From Cornus controversa (taxonomy: Eukaryota > Streptophyta > Magnoliopsida > Cornales > Cornaceae), in NCBI GenBank assembly GCA_026545225.1, contig CM048845.1:124422533-124486532 (forward strand): a stretch of 64,000 nt of DNA. Direction: 5' to 3'. Below the pieces are notes generated by a model that worked only from the letters and a program-made list of their open reading frames with translations, made no database searches and was not told the origin of the DNA. Of the stretch, positions 46,419-58,986 are shown in pieces. A program made the translations under genes and the position numbers. The stretch's first letter is position 1; each line of letters opens with the position of its first letter.

Positions 46419-47072
46419 TAGGGGTGCAATTTGGGTTGGGTAACCCGAATTCAACCCGAGCTCAACCCGATTTTTTACGAGCTTGGGCAACTATTTTTAC
46501 AATTAGGGTTGAGCTTGGGTTGAAAAACCTCAACCCGAACTTAATTAGGGTTGAGGTGTCAACAACCCGAGCCTAACCCGAACCCGAATTGTAATATTAT
46601 TTTTATACATAGTTTTTATTTTAAATATATTATATATAATATTCAAATTATGACAACCTTTTTCTTTTCAACTTTCTTTATTTAAATCTTAATTTATTGT
46701 ATGTTAACACTTTGGATAATTAATTTCCTAAAAATTTGTTTGTAATTTTTTAGAAATTTATATTAAGTTCTTAATTTTGTGTGTTTAGGAGTAATATAAT
46801 ATGAAACTTATTAAAGATCACTTTAAATTTTCAATATATAAATTGGTGATATAGATAACCCGAATTAACCCAACTTTCTAACCCGAAATCTCAACCCGAG
46901 TTGCCAACCCGAGTTTAAAAATTTAAGGATGGGTTAGGCTAAGGTTGAGCTAGGGTTGACTAGTTAGGGTTGAAAGTAGGGTTAGGGTTGAGTTAGGGTT
47001 GAACATTTCATATGTAGGGTTGAACCCGAGTTGTACCTCTAACCCGTCCAACCCGCCCGAGTTGCAGCCCTA
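46419..47072. mobile_element. hAT-superfamily MITE with AACCCGA phrase repeats
   Basis: The ends taggggtgcaa (46419) and ttgcagcccta (to 47072) are inverted repeats with one mismatch. A perfect 8-bp target duplication, ttattgtg, lies at 46411-46418 and 47073-47080. The subterminal zones are made of 'aacccga', 'caacccgag' and 'agggttgag' phrases; the centre is AT-rich. No coding capacity. Confidence 0.9.
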
Positions 47073-47080
47073 TTATTGTG

Positions 47081-47427
47081 TAACATTTCATGGAAAAAAG
47101 AGATTGTTATGTGTGGATGTCTCTTAATAGACGTGTTTTAAAAACCATGAATAGTAAGAGAAGAGTGTGGATTGTGAAGATGGTATCAGAGTCGATTTCC
47201 GACGGAAAATAAAGGGAGTGTGCCCACGGATGGTCTTTTGTATGCCGATAAACCTGAGACAAGGCTAAGAACCTTCCCATTAAAACAAGAAACACTGAAA
47301 AGCTAGAATTTTTTTACTAATAGAGTATCTTTTCCATTTCTTTTTGCTCTCTCTTTCCGATCATTATCATTTGAAATTGGATGGAACAATTAGTTCAAAA
47401 GTCAAAAAGCTCCTAAATGGAAAATAT
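47081..47427. other. Spacer, part of the duplicated segment
   Basis: About 47310-47427 matches 26500-26640 ('ttttccatttctttttgctc', then '..catttgaaattggatgg', 'gttcaaaagtcaaaaagctc'). It ends where the Copia element inserted. Confidence 0.6.
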
Positions 47428-47659
47428 TGGAAAAGAAGAGTTGCGGAAAACAGAGTATGAAATGAATGAATCAGAGTATGGAAAGTAATTTGATTTTCAT
47501 TAAAAGAAATGAAACGTACTTTATATACATACAGATTGATCTAACTAATTTGAAACTAAAATAACAAACCAACAGATATAAACAACTTATACAATAACAA
47601 ACTAACATCTGTAAACTAGTTGCATCAGCTCAATGCTTCATCGTATACATGTACCTCCA
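47428..47659 (-). repeat. 3' LTR of the second Copia fossil
   Basis: 232 bp, aligning with 51596-51877 apart from a tandem expansion in the other copy. TG..CA ends on the element strand. Confidence 0.85.
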
Positions 47660-50600
47660 AAACTCCCCCTCGAGATGAGGAGTAAATATTGTGAACACTC
47701 ATCTTGGAAAGCAAAGGATAAAGATCAGTAAAACCAAGTGCTTTAGTAAATATATCAGCGAGCTGATGTTTGGATGAAACATGGAAAGTACGAAGTATAC
47801 CCAATTGAATCTTCTCTTGCACAATATAACAATCGATATCAATATGCTTCGTTCGCTCGTGAAAGACTGTATTAGCTGCAATGTGTAGTGCAGTCTGACT
47901 ATAACAACAGAATAACAAAGCACTTTGAGGATGAGACATTTGAAGGTCCTGAAGCAAAGAACATAACCAAACAATCTCACATCAAGTGGAAGTCATTGAG
48001 CAATATTCGGCCTCAGCAGAGGACCGAGAAACAGTCGTTTGTTTCTTTAATTTCCAAGACATAAGAGATTCTCCAAAAAAAATACAATACCCAGTAACAG
48101 ATCGTCTGGTATCTACACACCCAGCCTAATCGGCATCACAAAAAACCTTTAATTGCAATGGGGACTTTGCTGAGAGAAACAACCCTTGACCTGGAGAGGT
48201 CTTAAGATAGCGAACAACCCAAGTTGCAGCATCAAAATGATGACACCGTGGTTGATCCATGAACTAGCTGAACACCTGAACAGAATATGCAATGTCAAGT
48301 CGTGTAATTGTCAAATAAAGAAGTCTACCAACAAGACAATGATAACTAGTTGGATCAGCCACTAAATCTCCAGAAGTTTTACAAAATTTGACACTAGGTT
48401 CCATTGGAAATTTAGCTGACTTAGAAGCCAAAAGACCCGTGTCCTCTATAATCTCCGAAGCATACTTGCATTGACTAATGGAAATACCATCTTTGTTACG
48501 TGTTATCTCCAATCCAAGAAATTTTTTTAATGAACCAAGATCCTTCAATTTGAACTTATGATTGAGAGACTGAATAAGAGAAGAAACCTCAACAGAATCA
48601 TTATTCGCAATTACTATATCATCAACATACACCAACAAAACAACAAAGGAAGAACCAATAAAGCGAGTAAACAAGGAGTAATCTGCCTTAGATTGTGTAA
48701 AACCAATGGAAAGTAAGGTAGAACTAAACTTTGCAAACCATTGTCGTGATGACTGATTCAAATCATAAATTGATTTATTGAGCTTACAAGCATGATGCTC
48801 CCCCTTAGTAGCAAAACCCAAAGGCATTTTCATATAAACTTCTTCCTCAAGGTCTCCGTGTAGAAAAGCGTTGTTCACGTCAAACTTATGTAAATGATAG
48901 CCCTTGACAACAGCCACAACAAGGAGACAACAAACTGTAGTGAGCTTCGCCGCTGGAGAAAATGTTTTATAATAATTAAGGCCTTCACATTGATTATAAT
49001 CCTTTGCCACCAAACGCGCCTTATACCGTTCTATATTACCATCAGCCCTATATTTCACTTTGTAAACCCACTAACATCTAATTAGGTGTTTATTGGGAGG
49101 GAGATCAACAACAGCCCAAGTGGTATTAAGTTCAAGAGCTTGAATTTCAGCTACCATAGCTTCACGCCAATGTGCATGAAGAACAACTTGATGATAATAT
49201 TCAGGTTCAAAAACAAAAGAAACAGAGAGACTAAAATGTTTGTGAGTAGGAGAAAGTTTATCATAAGAAATAAAGAAAGAAATATCAATGTTTCATTGGA
49301 TACATGTATCTCCAAAACTGCCCCTCAAGATGAGGAGTAAATATTGTGAAGACTCGAAAGATGTTGGTGTTTGTGTTCAACAATAGAGTTTTGTTATGGA
49401 GTTTCTACACAACTAAGTTGGTGAATTATACCTTTTACAGAATAAAAATCACTCATGTTGAATTCAACACCATTATCAGAACGTAAGCACTTAATATTTA
49501 GATTGAATTGAGTTTCAATAAGATTGAAAAACTTTGAACATGAGACCTAGTTTGAGATTTGTTTTGCAACAAATGAATCCATGTAAATCTACTATAGTCA
49601 TCCACTATGGTAAGAAAGTAAGAAGATCCATTAAGAGATTTTATAGAAAAAGGACCCCAAAGATCACAATGAATTAGATCAAAAGGATATTGAGACAAAG
49701 ATTTACTATGCAGAAAAGATAAACAATGTTGCTTTGTCAAGGGACAAATGTCACAAGGTTTATTTAAAGCATGCACAATCTGAGGAATTACATGATGCAG
49801 TAATCTTATTCTAGATTCCGAAACATGTCCTAGCCTATAATGCCAAAGACTATCGGATACAGATTTAACAAAGAAACTATGAGGAGCTGTATTTGAAAAG
49901 GGAAGCAAAACAGAATTTGTTGAAATTATAAGTAAAGAAGAAATCGAAGCTTGCAAGTAATAAAGGCCTCGTTGCTGTCTACCCATTCCAATCATCGCCC
50001 ATCGTGCAAGATGCTGTATGAAGCAAAAATTAGCCAAAAAAATGAAACAACAGTTCATGTGTTTGATCATTTTGCTAACTGATATCAAATTGAAAGAAAA
50101 CGAAGGAATACAAAGAACATCAGTTAGAATGAAATTTTTTGAGATTTGAATTATGCCTATGTGAGTGACAATAGCATGTTGGCCATTTGGTAGTTTGACT
50201 AATTTGGAAACAACAGATGTAATTAAAGTAAACAAAGAAAAGGAACAGATTATATGATCTATAGCTCCAGTGTCTAAAATCCATGGAGTAGCAGTTGGTT
50301 GAATGTCATGAAATCTTTTAGACAAAGAAATTGAAAATGCAAAAATATAATGTGTAGCATCAAGAAAAGAGGTTTGAGAAAGACAACCTGACATATTAGC
50401 AAACAGATGACCTTGATTTGGAGAAATGGAAGAAACGTGATTAGCAGATGAAGTCAATTCTGATGGAGATGGTTTGAACATGGTCAATAGTTGCTGGTAT
50501 TGTTCCATAGTGATAGGCAAAGATGGACCATCACTGTCAGAGACTTGATTTGCTGAATGAGAAGCATTCTTGCCTTTGTTGAACTTGTAACTAGAAGGAA

Positions 50601-51595
50601 AACCATGTATCCTATAACACTTCTCCATGGTATGGCCAGAAATACCGCAAGAAATACCGTAATGAGCACAAATAGATCGATCTTTATGATTATTGTTGGA
50701 TCTGCCATTGCGACTGTTATATTGAATCTGAGGTGTAGCCTTTGTAAGGAAAGTAGTGGCATTTTGAGTATACAAACCAGAAGAAACAAACATCTCACGT
50801 TGTCTTTCCTCTTGAAAAACAAGTGAAAACACCTTATTAATTGGCGGCAATGGATCAAGTAACAAGATCTGCCCTCTGATATGTGAAAAAGATTCGTTCA
50901 ACCCCATCAAAAAATGAAAAACATATTGTTTCTGATGATAATCCATGAGAGTCTTCCCACACATATAACATGGAATAGAATTGAAATTACTAAGCTCATC
51001 CCAAGGACCTTTCAAGGTAGTGAAATATGTACTTACAGAACCATTCTCTTGCGAGAGTGAAGAAATGGCCTTCTAAAGCTGAAATACTCATGGTCCATTG
51101 TGTTGTGAAAAACGATCTTGAAGATCCAACCGCATATTTCTAGCAGTGTCGATGTAGATGATACTGACAGCAATTTCTTTTGAAACATAATTCACAAGCC
51201 AAGAAAGTACCATATAATTATAGCAGCACCAAACTTTGAATGAAGGTTGGATGAAGTCGATGGTTTGACTAGAGTTCCATTGACAAACTCAATCTTGTTT
51301 TTGGCTGAGAATGCCATAACCATTGATTTGCTCCACGTCGGGTAATTATCACCAACCAAAAGTTGAGATACAAGAAAAGTTCTGGGACTGTCTCTATGAG
51401 GTAGAAAATATGGATTAGATTGATCAACATCAGAAGATGGAAGAACTATTGAATTAGGAGGAACTGACGCCATTGACAATGGTTTGATTCAAGAAACAAA
51501 AGAAGAAAAGAAGAAGACTGGAAAAAAAATGAGAATCAGTTGAATGAAAGAAGAAAAACTAAAAAGCTAACAAAAAAAATGTTCTGATACCATAT

Positions 51596-51877
51596 TGAAA
51601 ATGAAGAGTTGCGGAAAACAGAGTATGGAAGGAATGAAACAGAGTATGAAAAGTAATTTGATTCTCATTATAAGAAATAGATACGATAACGTACTTTATA
51701 TACACACAGATTGATCTAACTAATTTGAAACTAAAATAACATACTAACCGCTGTAATCAGCTCATACAATAACAAACTAACAACTGTAAACTAGTTGCAT
51801 TAGCTAATACAATAACAAACTAACAGCGGTAAACTAGTTGCATTAGCTTAATGCTTCATCGTATACATGTATCTCCA
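51596..51877 (-). repeat. 5' LTR of the second Copia fossil
   Basis: 282 bp. It is longer than its partner because 'acaataacaaactaacarc' plus 'ggtaaactagttgcatt' occurs twice in tandem (about 51767-51855). TG..CA ends on the element strand. Confidence 0.85.
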
Positions 51878-51956
51878 AAAGAAAACTCAAGATATCAGTA
51901 AAAGTACAACTAACTTCAAAATCTATTACAGTACATTTCAAACGATCGACTGCAAG

Positions 51957-54470
51957 TTAAATATGTCCTATTATTTCTACAATAGATGTGTAAGTACCAA
52001 TAATTGCAGTGGATGTACCCATTAAAATGATACCCACTATAATCACCAATTCAAATCCAGGCCTCCTATAAATTTTGAAAATCTTCAAGTAGCACAAGCA
52101 TGGCAATAAAATGGATGCTGTAACACTCAGAAAAGCTCCAACAAGTGACATGAGATATCCGAAAAAGGGGACAGCCAAAGCTACAACAATGGTGCTGATT
52201 ACCAGCACGATCTTGATCAAGAGGCTACATGGTTTTTTATAGCCGTAACTTCGGAACTGATTCTCAGCAGCATTCACAACTGGTGTTACCATCAATGCAA
52301 ACTTTGATATGGGATTGATCAGTGTGGTGTATATAGCCACTTTTGAGCTAAGTTTCTCGATGGGAAGATCTAAAGTTATCTGTGATTGAACCTTCGAACC
52401 AAACATTAGATACCCAATAACTGCCATTGACGTATAACTTATGGTACAAAAAAGAAAGCATAGCAATAAAACCTGCAAAGAGAAAAAAAAAAAAATAGCA
52501 GCAGAGTCAGAGACAATTACAACAAGTCAATCGGTTAAAAAAAAAAAAAAAACTTGATTAATTCAAAGTCCTCCTCTTACCTTAGAGAATTGGCGCTTGT
52601 TTCTCATAGAAGTGTAAAGGGTTGGGAAAACAGGATGAGCACAATAACAGAAAGCATATAAGCTAATAGAAGTTGGGACTCCCTTCCAATTTAGAGTTGT
52701 TCCCTTCTCGTTAAAACCAATGCCATCAAACGCCCCAGTACAGAAAATTGAGGCAAGGATGATAATCGAAGCAAGAATGCCACTAGCAGAAATATAAGAT
52801 AGTATGCTCATGTTGTTTAACCAAACTGTAGGCAATACAATAAGTCCAACAATCATAACAAAGCTCTGTTTTCCACTAATTTGTAGCCCAGCAATTTCGA
52901 ATCCCATATCCGTGAATAGATTGTGTAAATTATCCCCTTCAAGAATCAAGAACCCTGTCGCGACTAAGTAGAGTTCTGTGTTCATAAAAACTGATACTAG
53001 CAATCTACCTTTGTTCCCAAATGCGCGCTCGCCAATGTCTGGATAACTTGTGATATTTGGATCCACGTCCATACATCTTTTAATTAGCAACCCTGTGTAG
53101 AAGGTTGCAAAGGCAATGCCTAAAAGAAGTATCAAGCTCAACCACCCTCCTGATGATAGCGCATATGGAACTGACAATATCCCAACTCCTGAGAGAGAAA
53201 CCAAATAAAACAAGAGAGAATTTAGTTTTCCAAAATATAGTTGTTAAACCACACCACAGACTCTAATTAGTTTTTTTTTTTTTTTAAACCGGTTATCCCA
53301 AGACACCGTACAAAGCGCCCCCTTCTTCCACACGGATAATGCACGTAACCCCGAAAAAATTATTTGCACTCAAAATGATTTGAATCTAAGACCTGATGCT
53401 TTATGAGACACCAGGCCCCATGAACTTCATCACCAGAGCCAACCTTTGGTTAAAAACAAGATGCAAAGAAAGACATGATATTAGGTTTTATAATGCATAG
53501 TAATGTCATGTTTAAAGCTGTAAGTTTGGCCAGCTAGAAAGAGAGAGAAATCAAGTACAAGCCTAACATTTAAGATTATTTACACAAATTGGTTGTCAGT
53601 CGAACCCCCCAAAACCTAAGCTTGGCACTTTGAGCTTTTTAATCGCCTCTAGAAACTAAAAACCCAGTGTGTAAAACTCCGAAAGTGAAGAGTGTCCTCC
53701 TTCATTTAAGAGTCTAGTTGCTTCACTAGGTTGTCGAATATCATCACTAAGTTGTAATTTTAGGAACAGAGCTGGTATGGTATAGTCTCTGGTCGCTGTA
53801 TTTCCGTTGAGAAAAAAATAAACAGAAACCAAAACCTTAAAAGAATTTGAAAGAAAATGGTTGATTTTTTATACACTTTCTCAACAACGTAGCCAAAAAG
53901 AAGAGGGTAAATATTCATAGCAATCCAAATTCGTTCCATATATATAACTTGGAAAGCACTATCACTTGATTTTTGAAAAGGAAATTTAAAAGTAATCAAT
54001 GAGATGTATAAAAAGAAAAGAAAATTGGGAAGAATGGGATTGTCATGGTTCCCAAACTATGACCAATACTTGTACGGATTTTCAGGTGTCATATTATATG
54101 CATCCATGTATGTTTGTATAGTGAACAATTTTACAGTTAAAAGTTGTAGTTGTTTCTCAGCAACCAAACAACGCATTAAGATTTACATTAGTCTCCAAGT
54201 TAATTCTGTTTCCAGAAAACATGAAAATGGTTGTTACAGGGCTTTGATCACATCAATATTACCAAAATTATAGGATAAAAAAAAAATGTAAACGAAAGAA
54301 TAATAACCTGATAAGGCATTGAGTCCATTGAAAAAGGTCTTGAAAGTGGAGGTTGTTCCAGTACGGGAATTCTGACCAATCGTCCCCAATCCCTCATCCT
54401 CCTTCCAACCATAGTCAACTATGAGTGGTATGGTTATAGAAGAATACTCATCATGGGTTTTGGTCTCCAT
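51957..54470 (-). CDS. AVT1: AVT1-type vacuolar amino acid transporter (copy 2)
   Basis: Three exons on the minus strand, 54470-54308, 53188-52581 and 52472-51957, with GT..AG borders and the same phases (1 and 0) as the gene at 29613, give 428 residues. The N-terminus is about 20 residues longer ('METKTHDEYSSITIPLIVDY'). From 'STFKTFFNGLNALSG' on it follows the family: 'GVGILSVPYALSSGGW', 'SYPDIGERAFGNKGR', 'GFLILEGDNLHNLF', 'TVWLNNMSILSYISASG', 'CYCAHPVFPTLYTSM', 'YLMFGSKVQSQITLDLP' and eleven or so spans. The likely role is proton-coupled amino acid movement across the tonoplast. Intron 1 (1119 bp) is longer than in copy 1 (409 bp). The frame is intact. The Copia fossil's 5' LTR ends only 79 bp past the stop codon, so it may affect the 3' end. 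Confidence 0.93.
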
Positions 54471-54479
54471 TGGAGAGAG

Positions 54480-54986
54480 AGCGTGCTAGTGGTATGAGAG
54501 CTGGAAGAAGTATTGTATTATGTTTTGTATAGAGAGTTATGGGAGGACTAGGTAATCTTTATATATATATATATAGCTAAATTGAAGGCTGCTTAAAGTT
54601 GTTGCATGATTGGAACTTCCTGGATGTATTATGAGTTTACGATACACAAGTTAAACGTGCCACAGCCAAACACGTGTGCAAACCGACCCAATAGAAGAAA
54701 GGGAGAGCCCATGGGTCACAAAGTTTGTATTGACTGACTACTCCGAATAAATACTCATCATTTTGTAAATAAATACTCTTATCATTTGCCTTGTTTGCAC
54801 ATAAAAATCCCTCACCATAACGAGCAGGTAGGTATTCAATCCCGATTCTAATCTTTTGAGTTTGATTCGATTTTGTTTTTTATTTCATAAAACACTTTTT
54901 TTTTTATTATTTCTCATTTTTTAACAAATCAAATCGTGACATAATTATTCTAAAACGTGGAGTTGGACTATCCCCCAAAGTATGAG

Positions 54987-55028
<42 letters not shown>

Positions 55029-55568
55029 TGTGTATTTGCATCAATTAACAAAACGAGTATTCGGCATCAATTATGGAAAGAGAAAAAGACTTCTCTGACT
55101 TGTTTTGTCTGTTTGTCATTTTGTTTAGAATTAATAATTGTGAGACAAAATAGTTCGAGCTGTGATGTGGGTCCCACGTCACATGGCTACCAATGAAGAG
55201 AACCTTTTTTGCATTAGAAAATCATGAACCTGTGTGGTCCTAAGTTCCTAGCTCTGTCTGTCTCGATCCTGGTTTGATTTTAGTGTCACATGTTCAATTT
55301 ATTTACCAATTGAGTGTCTTATTCAACGAAAGTGAGAAAAAGAGAAAAAGGAAAGTATGGTTTTCGGTTCACCTTTTCAATACTTTTGGGATTTAATGCA
55401 GCAAACATGAAGCATTGATTATAATCTGACTCACCATTGTGTGCTCCTAATCCTATGCTCAACTTGTCAAACTTTCATATTCCCTCCTCTCTCAGAAGGG
55501 ATGTTGTTTGTGGACTCTTGTTTTGTTTTATTTTGTTCGGTTTCCTAGTTGGTCTAAGTTTTGTTTGT

Positions 55569-55623
<55 letters not shown>

Positions 55624-55750
55624 TTATTGAAACACCAACAGAAATACATTATTATATTTAAAATTTGAAATAATGAAGAGATTAGTTTTGGTATCAGATT
55701 ACTGGTAGTGTACTGTTTCCAAAGCAAAAAGCAAAGATTGTTGATGTCCA
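54480..55750. other. Upstream region of AVT1 copy 2, with microsatellites
   Basis: (TA)n at about 54561-54575, (GA)n at about 54989-55026 and a long (TA)n at 55570-55619. No gene was recognised; the first 200 bp probably hold the AVT1 promoter. Confidence 0.5.
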
Positions 55751-55752
55751 TT

Positions 55753-56110
55753 TTTATTTTGAGAAAGTTTGGGTGTGAATAATTATAGTTTCCCATATTT
55801 ATTTTGAGAAAGTTTGGGTGTAAATAATTATAGTTTCTCATATTTATTTTGAGAGCAATGCTACACGTCATGAAATTATTTCATGAATTTATATCATGAA
55901 TGATGTGCTAGGTAACGTGAAGAGTTAGTATTGGTAGAATTCCCCCTATACACAGAGTCTTATAATATTATCACTGAATTCTACCAATATTAACTTTTCA
56001 CGTTACCTGCCACATCATTCATGATACAAATTTATGAAATTATTTCATCACGTTTAGCATTTCTCTTATTTTGAGAAAGTTTGGGTGTGAATAATTATAG
56101 TTTGAAAATA
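55753..56110. repeat. Three 45-bp tandem units, the third split by a MITE
   Basis: Units start at 55753, 55798 and 55843 (tttattttgagaaagtttgg). The third is interrupted at 55853-56065 and resumes at 56066. Confidence 0.9.
55853..56065. mobile_element. Foldback MITE, Mutator-type target duplication
   Basis: 213 bp, almost entirely one inverted repeat: the arms of about 85-90 bp begin gagcaatgctacacgtcatg and, from the other end, gagaaatgctaaacgtgatg. A perfect 9-bp duplication, ttattttga, lies at 55844-55852 and 56066-56074. A transcript would form a long hairpin. Confidence 0.9.
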
Positions 56111-56136
56111 AGTAAAAATAAAATATTGATACTTAG

Positions 56137-56174
<38 letters not shown>

Positions 56175-56771
56175 TGAAAGAGTTAAGTGGATGCTTAATT
56201 ATATCAGTTTGGATATTCCTATATGGTAGTGATTTTCCAGTGAAACGTAGTCACGCGTAACATGATAAGAATTATCAATTGTATGTAGAGATGGTGTGAC
56301 GTGACTGTCGTCTAGAGTTTTCCCAAGTGGAGATCACACCTATTATGTGACAATAGCAGATTGCTGAAAACGCATGTACAAAACAAATTCCCTTAACGTG
56401 GGAAAAAGCCCGACTTTCTTTGGTTCGCACACGTTTTCGTCCGCGGATATCTTGTACTGTTATCTTACTTTACCGGAAGTTGTTGACTGGTATTTAAAAT
56501 TCTTTATGATTTCCACATGTGATATATTTTTAATTAGGTGGTGGATTAGTAAGTAAATATTATATTGATATTTTATATGATTAGTCAACTTTTTGACAAA
56601 TGAACCACAAGTATTTCATATTATTCTCCTACTTTGATGGAAAGCGAAATTAAATTACTAATAAAAACTGTTCATCTCTCATCAATTATGTACACATGTC
56701 TGAGAGTCTTACGTGTGCAATTAAGTTAAGAGAGAGAAACTGATTTTTATCATTTTGAATATTTTTCTAAA
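56111..56771. other. Spacer
   Basis: (TA)n at about 56142-56171. No gene was recognised. Confidence 0.4.
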
Positions 56772-57955
56772 GGGAGCTGATATTGACACTCCACTAATAT
56801 CCTCTGACACTCCACTCCTATATTTTTGTAAAGTAAAATTACAAAAGTGGTCATATGTTATACCATTTTAGGTTCTTATATTTTTAGTACCCTAATTGCC
56901 CTTCTAATTCAAGACTCAATTTTAATTTTATTTTATTTTTCTTAAACAAAAGTTTTTTCAACTTTTTTACTTTAGGTTTATAATATAACAATCCATTTAT
57001 TACCACCCAAATACTATAATTTAGACATTTTTCAATTGAAAATTAAAACTTGTTGTTCGTGTCTTTATCCTATATAACTCAAAGAATCCAAAATTTGAAA
57101 TATTTTATTTTTACTCACCAAACATGTAATTTATTTTCTATGTGTGTTATTTATAAAATAACAAAAATTAAAATTTTGAAACATACCATCAATTTGTGAA
57201 CAAACAAGATAGAAAGGAAGGAGGAGAAAATAAAAGGCAAACGAAGAAAAATATCATATTAATTTTTTTATTTTTATCTTTTGAAATTTTGGTGCAAAGG
57301 CTCCTTAGTTAAATTAAGACAATTACAATTGAAAAAATATTTTATAGAGTCATGTTTTTCTCTTTTCATCTTTTAATTTCTAAAAGTTCTCTATTAAAAT
57401 AAAAAAGATTTCCTTAGTTTTCTTAAAGAACTATATATCATAATTTTTATTCAAGTGAAATTAAACTTTCTTTTGATTTTAAATATAATTAATTTTTTTT
57501 CAAATAGGTTTTATTCATTGATATAATGTTTGTTTCCAACTCAAATACATTTTTAATATTTCTCTAGGTAATCTATTATTAACAACTTCTTCCCAACTTA
57601 TCTAATCATGTAATTTTTGTTATCTGAATCAAATACATTTGATTGATACTCTCTAAATCATTATATTGAATCTTAAACTTTTTTACTTCTAAAATAAATA
57701 TTGATAAATTGATTCAACATGAAAAAATAATATTTTTAAAATCAACAATGAAATATTTTCACACCAAAAAGGAACGTGAGAGAGAAGTTGTAATTTGGAG
57801 TTAAGAATTCTAACATTATCAAATAAGGGCAATTAAGGTATTAAAAATATAAGAATCAATATTGTATAGTAGAGGGATACCTTTGTAATTGTACTTTACA
57901 AAAAGGTAGAAGTGGAGTGCCAGAGGATATTGGTGGAGTGCCAATATCAGCTCCC
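56772..57955. mobile_element. Mutator-type element, GGGAGCTGATATT family, uninterrupted copy
   Basis: The terminal inverted repeats start gggagctgatattgacactc and run for about 45 bp. A perfect 9-bp target duplication, ttttctaaa, lies at 56763-56771 and 57956-57964. The interior is AT-rich without a transposase. It is nearly collinear with 59791-61381 and preserves the empty site of the insertion found there. Confidence 0.92.
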
Positions 57956-57964
57956 TTTTCTAAA

Positions 57965-58940
57965 TACTATTATCAAATTAGTAAAAAGACGAAACGGCCC
58001 CAGTAGTATGGTGAGTTTGCATACGCAGCTGAACTAAGAAAGAAACCAATCAAAATAGTGTGATGGAACCCATCAAGATCATTGTTTGCGAGTAGTTATT
58101 ACTTTAATTTGCTATTAAGAATAATTCCAGTTATTTATATTTATTTATCCATTAGTGCTATGCGAAGATGGTGAAGTTTAATTTCCTGAGATTATGAATC
58201 ATGCTTATTTGTGTCTAATGATTCACACGAGTATATTATACTTTTACATAGAGAAATCTTATATTAGTAATACTGAATTACTCGTTATAATAAATAATAA
58301 TAATAAAAATAATGAGAAATTCATAATTGCAATGATAAAATTCTATGTAGAATTTCTACATTCAAGCCCTTACTTTACATTCATAATTGCAATGGTAAAA
58401 TTGACAGTAACAAGGAAAAGACTATATTATAAATGAACTGAGTTGTTTTCAAACAGTCCGGAACAACTCGGACTAAGTTTGATTTAAACAAAAATTTTAG
58501 GCTCATTTCTTAAACATTTTTATGTTCATGCATGGGTTAGGAAGGACTGAGGCCCAACTAAAATTTTCTTTTATGATGCACTTTATACTCATAATTTTGT
58601 AAAATTATGCAAATATTTCTATTAAAGTTTTAAAAATATCCTAGCATATAAGTATCCTTCCACAAACGGCCACCTTCTTGTTGTGAAAATTTTTACCTAA
58701 CTGTTGTCTATTTTTGAACTTTTTGTATACTACTTTCTATATATGCAAAATATGCTAATGTGCATTATTTGTTTGTCAACCAAATATAAAATTATCAAGT
58801 ATGAATGTTGAGTATTATGTGTTTTACTAAATATATGTATTTTGGTATTTTATTTATAAGCCAATTTAGTACATAATACTAAATAATCAATTATTTTGAT
58901 TTGTGTAGATTAAATATGTTTATGGTCAATTCAAATATAG

Positions 58941-58986
<46 letters not shown>

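Larger units (their letters stand above)
47428..51877 (-). mobile_element. Ty1/Copia LTR retrotransposon fossil, minus strand
   Basis: The element runs right to left: 5' LTR (51596-51877), initiator-Met tRNA primer site (TGGTATCAGAAC, 51581-51592), gag (about 51.5-50.5 kb), zinc knuckle (about 50.6 kb), protease (near 50.28 kb), GAG-pre-integrase and integrase (about 49.9-49.5 kb), reverse transcriptase (about 49.06-48.26 kb, with the YVDD box), RNase H (about 48.2-47.65 kb), purine tract (about 47661-47672) and 3' LTR. A stretch of about 50 bp from its 3' end recurs near 49290-49345. It is broken, with several breaks; LTR differences of roughly one in ten by eye suggest an old insertion. I see no clear target duplication. 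Confidence 0.9.

Noticed and set aside
46900-47040. Telomere-like gggttaggg stretches
   Set aside because: They are the aacccga/agggttg phrases of the hAT MITE with a clear target duplication and do not follow the plant TTTAGGG unit.
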